Below are positions 31,726-38,835 of a DNA stretch of 39,889 nt, piece by piece. Under the pieces are notes generated by a model that saw only the letters and a list, made by a program, of their open reading frames with translations, ran no database searches and was not told the origin of the DNA. The DNA comes from a virus. The stretch lies in IMG/VR virus record IMGVR_UViG_3300033571_007047, positions 1 through 39,889 of that record; one strand, given 5' to 3'. Each line of letters starts with the position of its first letter. The first letter of the stretch is position 1. The translations under genes were made by a program, and so were the position numbers.

Positions 31726-31782
31726 GCTCGTGGCTCGTGACTGCGCAGCATGGCTCGTGGCCGTCGCTCGTGGCGCTCGAGC
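31726..31782. repeat. Cluster of GCTCGTGR motifs
   Basis: GCTCGTGG or GCTCGTGA occurs at 31726, 31733, 31753 and 31766, followed by the palindrome GCTCGAGC at 31775-31782. The motifs are irregularly spaced. Confidence 0.7.
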
Positions 31783-31828
31783 GGGTCGGCGGACGCGCGT
31801 GCGGATCGCGCTCGGCGTTCGAGCGGCC

Positions 31829-31857
31829 CGCCAGGGGGGTATCCCCCGGCGCTGGCG
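31829..31857. repeat. Nested hairpin (CGCCAG...CTGGCG with GGGGG/CCCCC core)
   Basis: CGCCAG (31829-31834) pairs with CTGGCG (31852-31857); inside, a run of Gs faces CCCCC across TAT. It is not followed by a T-run, so termination is not the obvious function. Confidence 0.7.
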
Positions 31858-31895
31858 ATGGCGATACCGATCCCACCCCCACACGGCCAGATGTC

Positions 31896-31910
31896 CCTCG
31901 TTACTTGTCA
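31896..31910. repeat. Left arm of a 15-bp inverted repeat flanking terS
   Basis: CCTCGTTACTTGTCA here is exactly complementary to 32748-32762. The arm ends in TTGTCA, a -35-like hexamer for the rightward small-terminase promoter candidate. Confidence 0.9.
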
Positions 31911-31934
31911 AGAGCAGCAGGAGGGGGATATGTT
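31905..31934 (+). promoter_or_regulatory. Rightward promoter candidate (TTGTCA-18-TATGTT)
   Basis: TTGTCA (31905-31910, five of six) and TATGTT (31929-31934, four of six) are 18 bases apart, ending 39 bases before the small terminase start. The -35 lies in the inverted-repeat arm, so a protein bound there could switch late transcription. Confidence 0.4.
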
Positions 31935-31953
31935 GCCTGTACCGAGATGCTAA
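31930..31953 (+). other. Seven-residue leader-like frame
   Basis: ATG at 31930 follows AGGAGGGGG and reads MLPVPRC before TAA. If the promoter above is right, transcription would start at about 31941 and exclude this ATG, so the two calls compete. It may be chance. Confidence 0.2.
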
Positions 31954-31973
31954 AAAAACAGAGGGGGCAACTA

Positions 31974-32489
31974 GTGTCAAAGACAGTAGCGGGAGAGAAG
32001 CAAGCAGAGATCGTGGAGGCGGTGCTCGACGGCATGGCGGAGGGCCACACGTTGCACGAGACGGTGAAACGGGTCGCCAAGGCACGTGGAGAGCCACTGA
32101 CGCCTGGAGCCGTCCGACGCTGGATTGTGGCGGATGAAGGCTATTTCCTCCGCTACCAGCGGACCAAGACGCTGCTGGGGCAGGCGTTTGCGGAGGAGGC
32201 GATCTTAGTGGCGCGGGAGAGTACGAGTAGCACCACCTCGACGGATCGCGTGCTGATCGAGACGCTGAAGTGGGCGGCAGCGAAGGCCAATCCCGTGGAG
32301 TATGGGGAGAAGCAGACCATCGAACACGCTGGTTCTCAAACGCTGTCGGTGAAGATTGTGGAAGACGATGCGCCTGTCAGAAATGTGATGGCGCTGAATG
32401 CAGCGGGGAAAGATGCGTTGGTCAGCGCGGTGATCGCCCCGTCAGGGATGGCGTATCTCCCAGCGCAAAACACATCACAGGACACATAA
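31974..32489 (+). CDS. terS: Terminase small subunit
   Basis: The GTG at 31974 is preferred because GAGGGGG lies seven to fourteen bases upstream; an ATG at 31947 lacks a Shine-Dalgarno. The 171-residue product has an N-terminal helix-turn-helix-like part (KQAEIVEAVLDGMAEGHTLH, TPGAVRRWIVADEGYFLRY), a helical oligomerisation part and the tell-tale C-terminal pattern DRVLIETLKWAAAKANPVEYGEK shared by Sf6/P22-type small terminases. It would recognise the packaging site and form a ring that loads large terminase. Repeats just upstream may be its sites. It is the first gene of the late block, but two other genes separate it from the large subunit. Confidence 0.88.
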   Translation: MSKTVAGEKQAEIVEAVLDGMAEGHTLHETVKRVAKARGEPLTPGAVRRWIVADEGYFLRYQRTKTLLGQAFAEEAILVARESTSSTTSTDRVLIETLKWAAAKANPVEYGEKQTIEHAGSQTLSVKIVEDDAPVRNVMALNAAGKDALVSAVIAPSGMAYLPAQNTSQDT

Positions 32490-32718
32490 ACCCGAACATT
32501 CCCCGTAGCTTAGATTAAGATAGCATTACGTTTTGATTAACATTCACAATCCACCCCTACCCCCCACTTGACGCACTTTTTGGTTGGCGCTTGGTTGGGG
32601 GGGTATGGGGGGGCGTTTGAGGAGTGTGAGCGTAGCAGCGGATGCTGTGAGCGAAGCGAACCATCCGATGCGTTAAACGCGAATGCGACGAAAACGGGAG
32701 GAACGAGGAAGTGAAACG

Positions 32719-32757
32719 ATGAACGAGTACAAGTGTCACTTACCGAGTGACAAGTAA
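32719..32757 (+). CDS. Possible 12-residue peptide gene
   Basis: ATG at 32719 is preceded by GAGGAAG at a spacing of about seven bases and reads MNEYKCHLPSDK to TAA. The frame overlaps the hairpin at 32734-32752, so it could be a leader peptide controlling the downstream gene. Such short frames with purine-rich lead occur by chance, so support is low. Confidence 0.2.
   Translation: MNEYKCHLPSDK
32734..32752. repeat. Hairpin / operator-like dyad
   Basis: TGTCACT (32734-32740) and AGTGACA (32746-32752) are complementary around TACCG. It overlaps the right arm of the 15-bp inverted repeat. Confidence 0.75.
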
Positions 32758-32762
32758 CGAGG
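32748..32762. repeat. Right arm of the 15-bp inverted repeat flanking terS
   Basis: TGACAAGTAACGAGG is the exact reverse complement of 31896-31910, 837 bases away. The two arms enclose the small terminase gene and its gap region. Confidence 0.9.
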
Positions 32763-32799
32763 AACTAGTCCTCTAGCGCGTGTCTTTAACCCCGGCCAT

Positions 32800-33909
32800 G
32801 TGCCAACCAAACGACACCAAGCCTGGTCTGCGGAAGAAGAGGAGTTGCTACAGCAGTACACCGACAAAGGGATGTCGATTGCGGAGATTGCTGAAACCCT
32901 CAACCGCTCGTTTGCGTCGATTGCCAATAAACAGAGCGCACTGAATATTGGCGTTCTCCGGTCGGTTCGGACCCCGTATCGGGAGGGGACGGAAAACCGA
33001 ACCACGCTGGATGCGGCCATCTTTGCTGGGGCCACCAACGGCAATATCCCAGACTGGGTCGATGCCCTCCGCCCCGTTGCCCTCCCCGCTCCGCCGATCC
33101 CGACCGTCACCACCCGCGCCAACAACGTGACGATCGTGGCCGGGGATTTTCATTTCCCGCAACACTGCCCCGCCAGTATCGCCGTGTTGCTGGAGACGAT
33201 CCGGGTGCTCAAGCCGAAGCGGCTGATCTTGAACGGGGACACGGTTGATCTGCTGGCAGTGAGTCGGTACCCGAAAGACCAGCGGCATACGTACGACTTG
33301 CGACAGGAAGCGGTGGCGTTCCATGAGTTTCTGCACCAGGTCGTCACCATCTCGCGGGGGTGGGGGATGGAGATCGTGGAAACGGAGGCCAACCATTCTG
33401 GCAACGGGACTGCCTCCCGCTGGCATCGCTACCTGTCCGACCGCGTGCCGGTGCTGTACGGGCACCCCAAGGCCGAGGAACTGCTGCGGTACGAGACGTG
33501 GTTCTATCCTGAGTGGGCACCGATTCGGTTAACGGAATCCGTTATGATTGCCGATGATTTGCTGGTGTTACACGGGGATTTGGTGCGGAAACACGCGGCC
33601 TATTCGGCCAGAGGCCATGCCGAGAAGTGGCATTCCAGCGTGATGCACTCCCACACCCACCGCATGGGGTCGAGCTTAGAGCGGATTCCGGCGGTCGGGA
33701 GCAGATTCGAAGCGGTGCGAAGGGCGTACGAGATTGGATGCCTGTGCAATTTGCAGCCCAGTTACGTCAGCGCCCCCAACTGGACGAACGGGTTCGCCAT
33801 TGTGAGCCACGACGCCGACGAGCAAGACTACGGAGTCGAGTTGGTCAATATCCAACGGGGACAGGCCGTGGTAGCAACGGCAGGCATGACGATCCGAGCG
33901 GGGACATGA
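32800..33909 (+). CDS. Metallophosphoesterase with N-terminal Myb/GcrA-like DNA-binding domain
   Basis: GTG at 32800 begins a 369-residue protein; no Shine-Dalgarno is visible, so the start is not certain, but it lies just before a conserved domain. Residues 7-50 form a SANT/Myb- or GcrA-like helix-turn-helix (QAWSAEEEELLQQYTDKGMS, IAEIAETLNRSFASIANKQS). From 110 on is a calcineurin-like phosphoesterase core with the usual metal motifs: GDFHF (D116, H118), NGDTVD (D147), ANHSGNG (N198, H199), LHGD (H258) and MHSHTHR (H283-H287). It would cleave phosphoesters, perhaps of DNA, RNA or proteins. It lies between the terminase subunits, where such enzymes could act on DNA ends or concatemers; this is inference. 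Confidence 0.85.
   Translation: MPTKRHQAWSAEEEELLQQYTDKGMSIAEIAETLNRSFASIANKQSALNIGVLRSVRTPYREGTENRTTLDAAIFAGATNGNIPDWVDALRPVALPAPPIPTVTTRANNVTIVAGDFHFPQHCPASIAVLLETIRVLKPKRLILNGDTVDLLAVSRYPKDQRHTYDLRQEAVAFHEFLHQVVTISRGWGMEIVETEANHSGNGTASRWHRYLSDRVPVLYGHPKAEELLRYETWFYPEWAPIRLTESVMIADDLLVLHGDLVRKHAAYSARGHAEKWHSSVMHSHTHRMGSSLERIPAVGSRFEAVRRAYEIGCLCNLQPSYVSAPNWTNGFAIVSHDADEQDYGVELVNIQRGQAVVATAGMTIRAGT
33530..33544. repeat. 15-bp palindrome inside the phosphoesterase gene
   Basis: TAACGGA and TCCGTTA flank a single A. Seven-base perfect arms in 40 kb can occur by chance, but the odd-centred layout matches that of inverted repeat 2 in the methyltransferase gene. Confidence 0.7.
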
Positions 33910-34208
33910 AGACCCTCCCCCTGCTCCCCAAAACCGTCGAAGCCCCCGGTGGCACGATTACGATCCTGTTCAAGCCGACCCTCCGCCACGGCGACGGCAC
34001 CGAGTGCTGGGGCCTGTGGGACGCGGCCAACCGTACGATCGAGCTGGCGACCACAGCCACCAGACGGCATCAGTGGCGGACACTGTACCACGAATTGTGC
34101 CATGCAGCGCTGGACGATTCGGGGATCAGTCAGGGGATGACCGAGGCGATGCAGGAAACGCTGTGTGAGGCGCTGGCGACAGCGCGGATGCGGGAGAAAT
34201 TCGGCTGA
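33906..34208 (+). CDS. Small HExxH zinc metallopeptidase-like protein (100 aa)
   Basis: The ATG at 33906 overlaps the phosphoesterase stop (ATGA). The product has a beta-rich N-terminus (GTITILFKPTLRHGDGTECW) and the motif TLYHELCHAALDDSG at 59-73 (H62, E63, H66), followed by a helix with possible third ligand (E84 or E88 in MQETLCEALA). This resembles minimal ImmA/IrrE-type or SprT-like metallopeptidases that occur in phages as solitary proteins, often of unknown substrate. It could process a virion protein or a host repressor. It is coupled by one base to the large terminase. Confidence 0.75.
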   Translation: MKTLPLLPKTVEAPGGTITILFKPTLRHGDGTECWGLWDAANRTIELATTATRRHQWRTLYHELCHAALDDSGISQGMTEAMQETLCEALATARMREKFG

Positions 34209-35542
34209 TGGCAAGTGTCCGTGGCAAACACAAAAAGGGCGGGACCGAAGTGGAAGTCCGCCTCCACCGCCGCCATCCTGGTCAGGTGAAGATTGCCGAG
34301 CACCCGGCACGGTTCCGCGTCGTCATGTGCGGACGCCGCTGGGGCAAGTCGGCCTGTGGCATCCGTGAAGCCTGTGATCTGGCGCTGGCCGGCCAGCCGG
34401 TGGGGTGGTTTGCGCCGTCGTACAAACTGGCGCTGGAGGCGTGGCGGGAACTCGTCGACCGCCTCTCGCCCGTTACGGCCCGTATGAACGAGCAGGACAA
34501 GCGGTTGGAGCTGGTGACCGGCGGGGTGATCGAAATCTGGACACTGGACACCCCAGACCCAGCCCGAGGGCGCAAATATGCGCTGGTGATCATCGACGAG
34601 GCCGGTATTACACGGGACTTGCTGGAGGTCTGGCAAGCCGCCATCCGCCCCACACTGGTCGATCTCAAGGGTCGGGCGCTCATCCTCGGCACCCCCAAGG
34701 GCCGTAGACACGGGTTTGTGGTGTTATTCAACCGTGGGCTAGGGGAAGACCCTGATTGGGCATCGTTTCGTGCCTCGACGCTGGAAAACCCCTACATCCC
34801 CGCCGAGGAAGTTGAGGCCGCTCGAAAAGAGTTGCCGCCCGAAGTGTTTTCGCAAGAATTTGAAGGCATCCCCACGGACGATGGCGCGAATCCGTTCGGT
34901 CTAGAGGCCATTCGTGCCAGCCTTGGCCCCCTCTCCGACCAGCCGGTGGTGGTCTACGGGGTGGACTTGGCGCGGAGTATGGACTTTACCGTGCTGGTGG
35001 GGTTCGACGCCTACCGCCGGGTGGCCTTCCTCGACCGCTGGCAGGCCCCGTGGGCCGTCACCAAGGCCAAGATTAAGGCCAAGGTCGAGGACACGCCGAT
35101 TGTGGCCGACGCGACGGGTGTGGGCGATGCGATTGTGGCCGATTTGCAGACCATGGGCGTAAATGTCACGCCCCATGTGTTCACCCAATCGTCCAAGCTG
35201 CGGCTCATGCAGCGGTTGGTGGCGGCATTTCAGGGTAAGGAATTGACGCTGCCTGACGCCGAGGATGCCCGCTGGCTGACCTCCGAGATGGAGGCGTTTG
35301 AGTTCACCTACACGGCGACCGGCGTCCGCTACGAGGCGCCGAGCGGGTTCCATGACGACGGCGTGATGGCGGTGGCGCTGGCGCTGCACGGCTGGGATCG
35401 TGTCCAGGGGGCGGTGCCTGAAGCGCCTGTAGGCTTGCGAAAAAACGGCGACGATCCCTATGTTTCCCCAGAGAACGGCCCAGCGATGGCGTTTCAGCCA
35501 GCGGGCGACTTCCAATCGCAACTGCCCGGATCGGGCTGGTAA
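34208..35542 (+). CDS. terL: Terminase large subunit
   Basis: The ATG at 34208 overlaps the previous TGA. The 444-residue protein has the ATPase domain with Walker A CGRRWGKS (41-48), Walker B YALVIIDEAG (catalytic E131) and coupling motif LGTPKG (160-165), and the RNase-H-like nuclease domain with its acidic residues in VYGVDLARSMDF (D253), VADATGVGDA (D301) and SGFHDDGVMA (D383/D384). It powers headful packaging into the prohead through the portal and cuts the concatemer. The C-terminal 40 residues are Pro/Gly-rich. It is transcribed together with terS but separated by two enzymes. Confidence 0.95.
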   Translation: MASVRGKHKKGGTEVEVRLHRRHPGQVKIAEHPARFRVVMCGRRWGKSACGIREACDLALAGQPVGWFAPSYKLALEAWRELVDRLSPVTARMNEQDKRLELVTGGVIEIWTLDTPDPARGRKYALVIIDEAGITRDLLEVWQAAIRPTLVDLKGRALILGTPKGRRHGFVVLFNRGLGEDPDWASFRASTLENPYIPAEEVEAARKELPPEVFSQEFEGIPTDDGANPFGLEAIRASLGPLSDQPVVVYGVDLARSMDFTVLVGFDAYRRVAFLDRWQAPWAVTKAKIKAKVEDTPIVADATGVGDAIVADLQTMGVNVTPHVFTQSSKLRLMQRLVAAFQGKELTLPDAEDARWLTSEMEAFEFTYTATGVRYEAPSGFHDDGVMAVALALHGWDRVQGAVPEAPVGLRKNGDDPYVSPENGPAMAFQPAGDFQSQLPGSGW

Positions 35543-35545
35543 CGC

Positions 35546-35902
35546 ATGGAGAACACCGGCATGGACGCGGTACTGGCAAAGCTGGGCAAGAAGCTCGGGC
35601 GCAAGCCCATGCTCAAGCGGAAAGGCTTGACTGACAGCAGCCCGATGAAGGAATCGGGCATGACCGTCGTCATTGGCATGGGCAAGCCGATGCGCGAGCG
35701 TGGTGCGCTGGCCAAGCGCGATGACAAAGGCTATCCGCTGGACGATCAGGGCGATGAGCCGATCAAGGAGGAAAGCCTCGAAGGCTTGTCGGCCAAGCTC
35801 GACGCGCTGATGGAGCGGATGGACGCGCTGGAAGCCAAGCTGAACAGCGATGACGACGAGATGGACGACGAAGAAGACGACGACATGGAGGAGGAAGACT
35901 GA
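35546..35902 (+). CDS. Small protein with acidic coiled-coil tail (118 aa)
   Basis: ATG at 35546 lies four bases after the terL stop. The N-terminal part is basic (KLGKKLGRKPMLKRKGLTD); the middle is polar; residues about 77-100 form a coiled coil (LEGLSAKLDALMERMDALEA), and the end is almost pure Asp/Glu (DDDEMDDEEDDDMEEED). Such a charge-polarised small protein may be a packaging accessory or a DNA mimic. Its stop overlaps the next gene start. No family is recognised. Confidence 0.72.
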   Translation: MENTGMDAVLAKLGKKLGRKPMLKRKGLTDSSPMKESGMTVVIGMGKPMRERGALAKRDDKGYPLDDQGDEPIKEESLEGLSAKLDALMERMDALEAKLNSDDDEMDDEEDDDMEEED

Positions 35903-36210
35903 TGCTTGAATCCGCTGCCCTTTCTCTCGCGCTGAAGGTCATCTCGCCCATTGTCATTGGTCTTATCACGCCCTTTGCGGTTGATGGGATTAAGAACATG
36001 GTGGGCTTTGTGGATAAGTCGCCCGCCTACGTCAAGCAAGGCCTCGCCATCGCCATCGCCGCTGTCGGCACGGCGTTGACGGATTTTGTCGGCGCGGATA
36101 TTCCGGTTGATCTGGCGCTGTGGGACGGCGAAGTGATCAAGACCCTCTTGGCAGGCTTCTTGGCGATTGCGGTTAAGCAGCACAAGCAGCTCAAGAAGGC
36201 CAAGCGGTAA
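35902..36210 (+). CDS. Membrane protein, second holin candidate (102 aa)
   Basis: ATG at 35902 overlaps the stop of the preceding gene (TGATG). The product has two to three hydrophobic segments: LALKVISPIVIGLITPFAV, LAIAIAAVGTALTDF and TLLAGFLAIAVKQ, with a basic end (KQHKQLKKAKR). This length and layout fit a class II or III holin. It lies away from the endolysin, so two holin-like proteins (with 18100) are present. It might also be a virion or superinfection protein. Confidence 0.65.
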   Translation: MLESAALSLALKVISPIVIGLITPFAVDGIKNMVGFVDKSPAYVKQGLAIAIAAVGTALTDFVGADIPVDLALWDGEVIKTLLAGFLAIAVKQHKQLKKAKR

Positions 36211-36211
36211 C

Positions 36212-36481
36212 GTGGCGTCTCCCGCCTGGCAGCGCAAAGAAGGACAAAATCCAGAAGGTGGACTTAACGCCGCCGGTCGGGCAAGCTTGCGGGCGGCTGG
36301 CAAAGACATCAAGCCGCCGGTCAAAGCCGCCGAAGCTGCCAAAAGCCCAGCCAAAGCCAAGCGCCGAGTGGCATTTTGCCGAAGGATGTTTGGTATGCGA
36401 AAGAAGTTGACCAGCGCCAAGACGGCGAACGATCCCAACTCACGCATCAACAAAAGCCTTCGGGCTTGGGACTGTAACTAA
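36212..36481 (+). CDS. Small basic phage protein of the AWQRKEG type (89 aa)
   Basis: GTG at 36212 is two bases after the previous stop; ORF reading from 36167 would add residues that overlap the upstream gene. I recognise SPAWQRKEGQNPEGGLNAAG, then KAKRRVAFCRRMFGMRKKL and NDPNSRINKSLRAWDC as the pattern of a small basic protein found near structural genes in many phages (a DUF of unknown function). It is Lys/Arg-rich and may bind DNA. The C-terminal CN ending is typical of the family. Confidence 0.8.
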   Translation: MASPAWQRKEGQNPEGGLNAAGRASLRAAGKDIKPPVKAAEAAKSPAKAKRRVAFCRRMFGMRKKLTSAKTANDPNSRINKSLRAWDCN

Positions 36482-36807
36482 TGGGCCAGATGAAGATCGT
36501 TGCGACCGGCACGTTGGGCGCACTCAACAACGCCGTCACCGCTGAGTTCCGGCACCTGTCCAACGGAGCCGCTGGCGTGCAGATCACGGGCACGTTCTCG
36601 GCCACGGCGTTGATCGAAGTCACGATGGACGGCACGAACTGGACCGCCTACGCCTATATCAACTGCGCGAGTGGCGCGACCGAGACGAGCATCACGGCAG
36701 CGGGCCAGTACCGCACCGAGTTGGTGGGCGTGTCGAGTGTACGGGTGCGGTGTTCGGCGTATACGTCAGGATCGGCAGTCGTCACGTTGGTCTTGCTATC
36801 TAACTAG
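36481..36807 (+). CDS. Small beta-rich structural protein (108 aa)
   Basis: The ATG at 36481 shares a base with the previous TAA. The product is beta-rich and short: NAVTAEFRHLSNGAAGVQIT, TALIEVTMDGTNWTAYAYIN, TELVGVSSVRVRCSAYTSGS. The pattern VxxTMDGTNWxAYxxxxxxSGxxxTSxTAxGxYRxELVGxxxVRVR occurs in tail-region proteins of many phages. It precedes the receptor-binding candidates and is probably a fibre-attached or base component. Confidence 0.75.
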   Translation: MGQMKIVATGTLGALNNAVTAEFRHLSNGAAGVQITGTFSATALIEVTMDGTNWTAYAYINCASGATETSITAAGQYRTELVGVSSVRVRCSAYTSGSAVVTLVLLSN

Positions 36808-36811
36808 ACCA

Positions 36812-38197
36812 ATGAGTCCCCTCGTCGTTACCAACAGCAGCCCAGCAGGACGGGTGAGCCGCGTGAAAGCACCGCCGCCAACCCCGCCACCTGCGACCGC
36901 TGCGGTGGGCTTTAACTTTCGGGCGTCGGCTGGTGCTGTGACAGATAGCCCGAATTACGGCTATTTCGGCGGGACGTTGCCGTATCAACCTGTGGCAAAC
37001 GGCGCGTCGATTGTGTTTAAAGACTTTGGGACTGGCGGCGGGACGTTTAACGAAAGCGGCACCGACGCACGGTTTAAAGGGCGCTTCACGTTTGGTAATA
37101 GCGCCGGAACAGGAACCGGAGTGATGCGGTTTACGCTGCCAGCCGTGGGCGCGTACAACATCACGCTCGTTCTTGGGTATCCTGCTGGGGCCAGCCCTGA
37201 GCAGTATGTCCGTCTGTACGACAACACGACGTTGTTCAAGACGGTCAGCAACGGGGCGAACGCCAACATTTTGGACGCCAACGGCGCAGGCTTTGCCAGC
37301 GAGGCGGCGTGGATTAGCGGACAGACCGCACTGCAACACACGTTTACCAGCACCACGTTTGAGATTCGGCTCGATGGCGATTTCGACATTGGCTTTTACG
37401 GTTCCCTGAGCCATGTCCGCATTGAGCCGACGACTGAGCCCACTCTGAACTGGGAAATTTACCGCAACTTTAACGTCGGGACCATTGGCGTTGCTGCGAA
37501 TACTCCCGGTGGAAACGGATTTGACGACATTGCTGGGAACTCGCGGTACACCGACGAGCAGGTTCAAGAAGGTCCGTTGGCGTGCAAGCTAAACATCAAT
37601 GCTGGGTCAGAAGGGTTTGGGACATGGGGTGGTGCGATCGACTTCCCCACAGACCTCGTCAAAGGCGACACGCTTTGGCTTGACCAGTGGATTTATATGC
37701 CGCCAAATCCAACATTCATTGTCGATGTTGGAGGCAGCACCTCGCTCAAGTACATCCGGTTTCGGAGTAGACAGAGACCGAGTGATGCCAATGCTGGGTA
37801 TATCGACATCCAGCCGATAAACGATAACAGCACATCTTCGTACGAATTTCGCATGATCAAGGAAGGGCAAGATATCTGGGAGAACTTTGGATTAAATATC
37901 CCGTGGCCACGCGGACAGTGGGTGCGTCACTCTGTGTGCGTAAACGTGGACAACGTTGCTGTGTCCTCTGGAGGCACATCGCGTGTCCGGTTCTGGCAAA
38001 ACGGGACACTGCTATATTCTAGCACTGGACTAAAGACGATCGTTCGCGCCACAGATATTCTGAACTCGCTATATCTGTTTACAAACTGGAATGGCGGTTC
38101 TCCGCAAACGCAGTCGCTCTACATGGACGACATCAAGATGGCAGCAAGCAGCGACGGCGGTGTTCCGTCGTGGGCTCTTGATCTTCCGGGAGTGTAG
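36812..38197 (+). CDS. Receptor-binding / tailspike-like protein A (461 aa)
   Basis: ATG at 36812 is chosen because its N-terminus (MSPLVVTNSSPAGRVSRV) is repeated in the next gene. After a Pro-rich linker (about residues 20-35), the middle (about 38-215) looks like a beta-sandwich carbohydrate-binding module, and the C-terminal half (about 220-445) resembles a concanavalin/LamG-type or polysaccharide-lyase jelly roll, with WLDQWIYMPPNPTF, VRFWQNGTLLYSSTG and SLYMDDIKMA as strand signatures. The protein likely recognises or degrades a surface glycan. No catalytic residues can be assigned. There is no clear Shine-Dalgarno. Confidence 0.75.
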   Translation: MSPLVVTNSSPAGRVSRVKAPPPTPPPATAAVGFNFRASAGAVTDSPNYGYFGGTLPYQPVANGASIVFKDFGTGGGTFNESGTDARFKGRFTFGNSAGTGTGVMRFTLPAVGAYNITLVLGYPAGASPEQYVRLYDNTTLFKTVSNGANANILDANGAGFASEAAWISGQTALQHTFTSTTFEIRLDGDFDIGFYGSLSHVRIEPTTEPTLNWEIYRNFNVGTIGVAANTPGGNGFDDIAGNSRYTDEQVQEGPLACKLNINAGSEGFGTWGGAIDFPTDLVKGDTLWLDQWIYMPPNPTFIVDVGGSTSLKYIRFRSRQRPSDANAGYIDIQPINDNSTSSYEFRMIKEGQDIWENFGLNIPWPRGQWVRHSVCVNVDNVAVSSGGTSRVRFWQNGTLLYSSTGLKTIVRATDILNSLYLFTNWNGGSPQTQSLYMDDIKMAASSDGGVPSWALDLPGV

Positions 38198-38199
38198 GC

Positions 38200-38835
38200 A
38201 TGACTCCTATTATTGTTACCAATAGCAGTCCTGCTGGACGTTTAAGTCGTGTACCATCGCAGCCGCCATTACCGCCAGCAACGCCGTTCTTTCAAGACAG
38301 TTTTGAGAACGGGCAAATCAATCCGTATGGCGGGTTCACATGGCAGACTATCGGTGGACGCAAGCAGATCGTGGCAAATGCGGCATCGCCAAGCGGTTAT
38401 TCGTTAGCTATCCGGTGTGGTCCAAACCCGCCTGATTCTATCGGAGAACAAAACGAAATTGAGCAGTCGTACACATTTGGGCGCACATTGAGTGAGTTCT
38501 GGGCAGAATGGAACTGGACGATCCCGTCCAATTTTACGCATCGCAAGCGTGCAGGATCGCCAGACAACAACAAGTTGGCGATATGGTATTTCAATACGTA
38601 CAGCGCCGACCCAGAACGCGCTCAAGTGTTTGGTTTAGAGTTTTGGCCCATTGCAACAAACGGTGAAACCTTACCAGCGTCATCACTCCGTGTTATGCAG
38701 CGTGTTGACTACGGGGAACCAACGGCATTAATAAGCGACATACCTGATCCTTCTCAATTTGCGTTTATCGGTGACAGATTAGGAGTTTCTGGGCCAATGA
38801 TCGTCGGTGCAAGAAACAGATTGCAGGCGCATTAG
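38200..38835 (+). CDS. Receptor-binding / tailspike-like protein B, ending at an in-frame TAG
   Basis: ATG at 38200, two bases after the previous stop. The N-terminus (MTPIIVTNSSPAGRLSRV) copies that of protein A, so both likely dock at one site. The body resembles a LamG/jelly-roll lectin-like fold (FFQDSFENGQINPYGGFTWQ, SFWAEWNWTIPSNF-like strand). Translation stops at TAG (38833-38835) after 211 residues, in the middle of what should be a strand. The same frame stays open to 39072 with a matching C-terminal part, so either the gene is broken, or the amber codon is read through. AT content is higher than in flanking genes. Confidence 0.75.
   Translation: MTPIIVTNSSPAGRLSRVPSQPPLPPATPFFQDSFENGQINPYGGFTWQTIGGRKQIVANAASPSGYSLAIRCGPNPPDSIGEQNEIEQSYTFGRTLSEFWAEWNWTIPSNFTHRKRAGSPDNNKLAIWYFNTYSADPERAQVFGLEFWPIATNGETLPASSLRVMQRVDYGEPTALISDIPDPSQFAFIGDRLGVSGPMIVGARNRLQAH

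Larger units (their letters stand above)
31464..31973. other. 510-bp divergent intergenic control region
   Basis: No convincing gene lies here. It separates the leftward block from the small terminase. It contains a leftward promoter, an 11-bp repeat array, a second repeat set (GCTCGTGR), a nested hairpin, one arm of a 15-bp inverted repeat, a rightward promoter-like pair and an 8-codon leader-like frame. The small-terminase frame is open upstream to 31668 but without a ribosome-binding site. Confidence 0.8.
32490..32799. other. 310-bp gap after terS with C/G tracts and repeats
   Basis: No normal-size gene is seen. A C-tract (32551-32566) faces a double G7 tract (32595-32613) and can fold into a hairpin with small bulges or form G-quadruplexes. 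TGTGAGCG(T/A)AGC occurs at 32625 and 32646, and CGGATG/CATCCG (32639-32667) forms an inverted repeat. A hairpin TGTCACT/AGTGACA lies at 32734-32752. The right arm of the 15-bp inverted repeat ends the region. A 12-codon frame (32719-32757, MNEYKCHLPSDK) has GAGGAAG upstream. Confidence 0.7.

Noticed and set aside
31668-31973. N-terminal extension of the small terminase frame to 31668
   Set aside because: The added 102 residues have random composition, cover repeat arrays and lack a ribosome-binding site; GTG at 31974 has a strong one.
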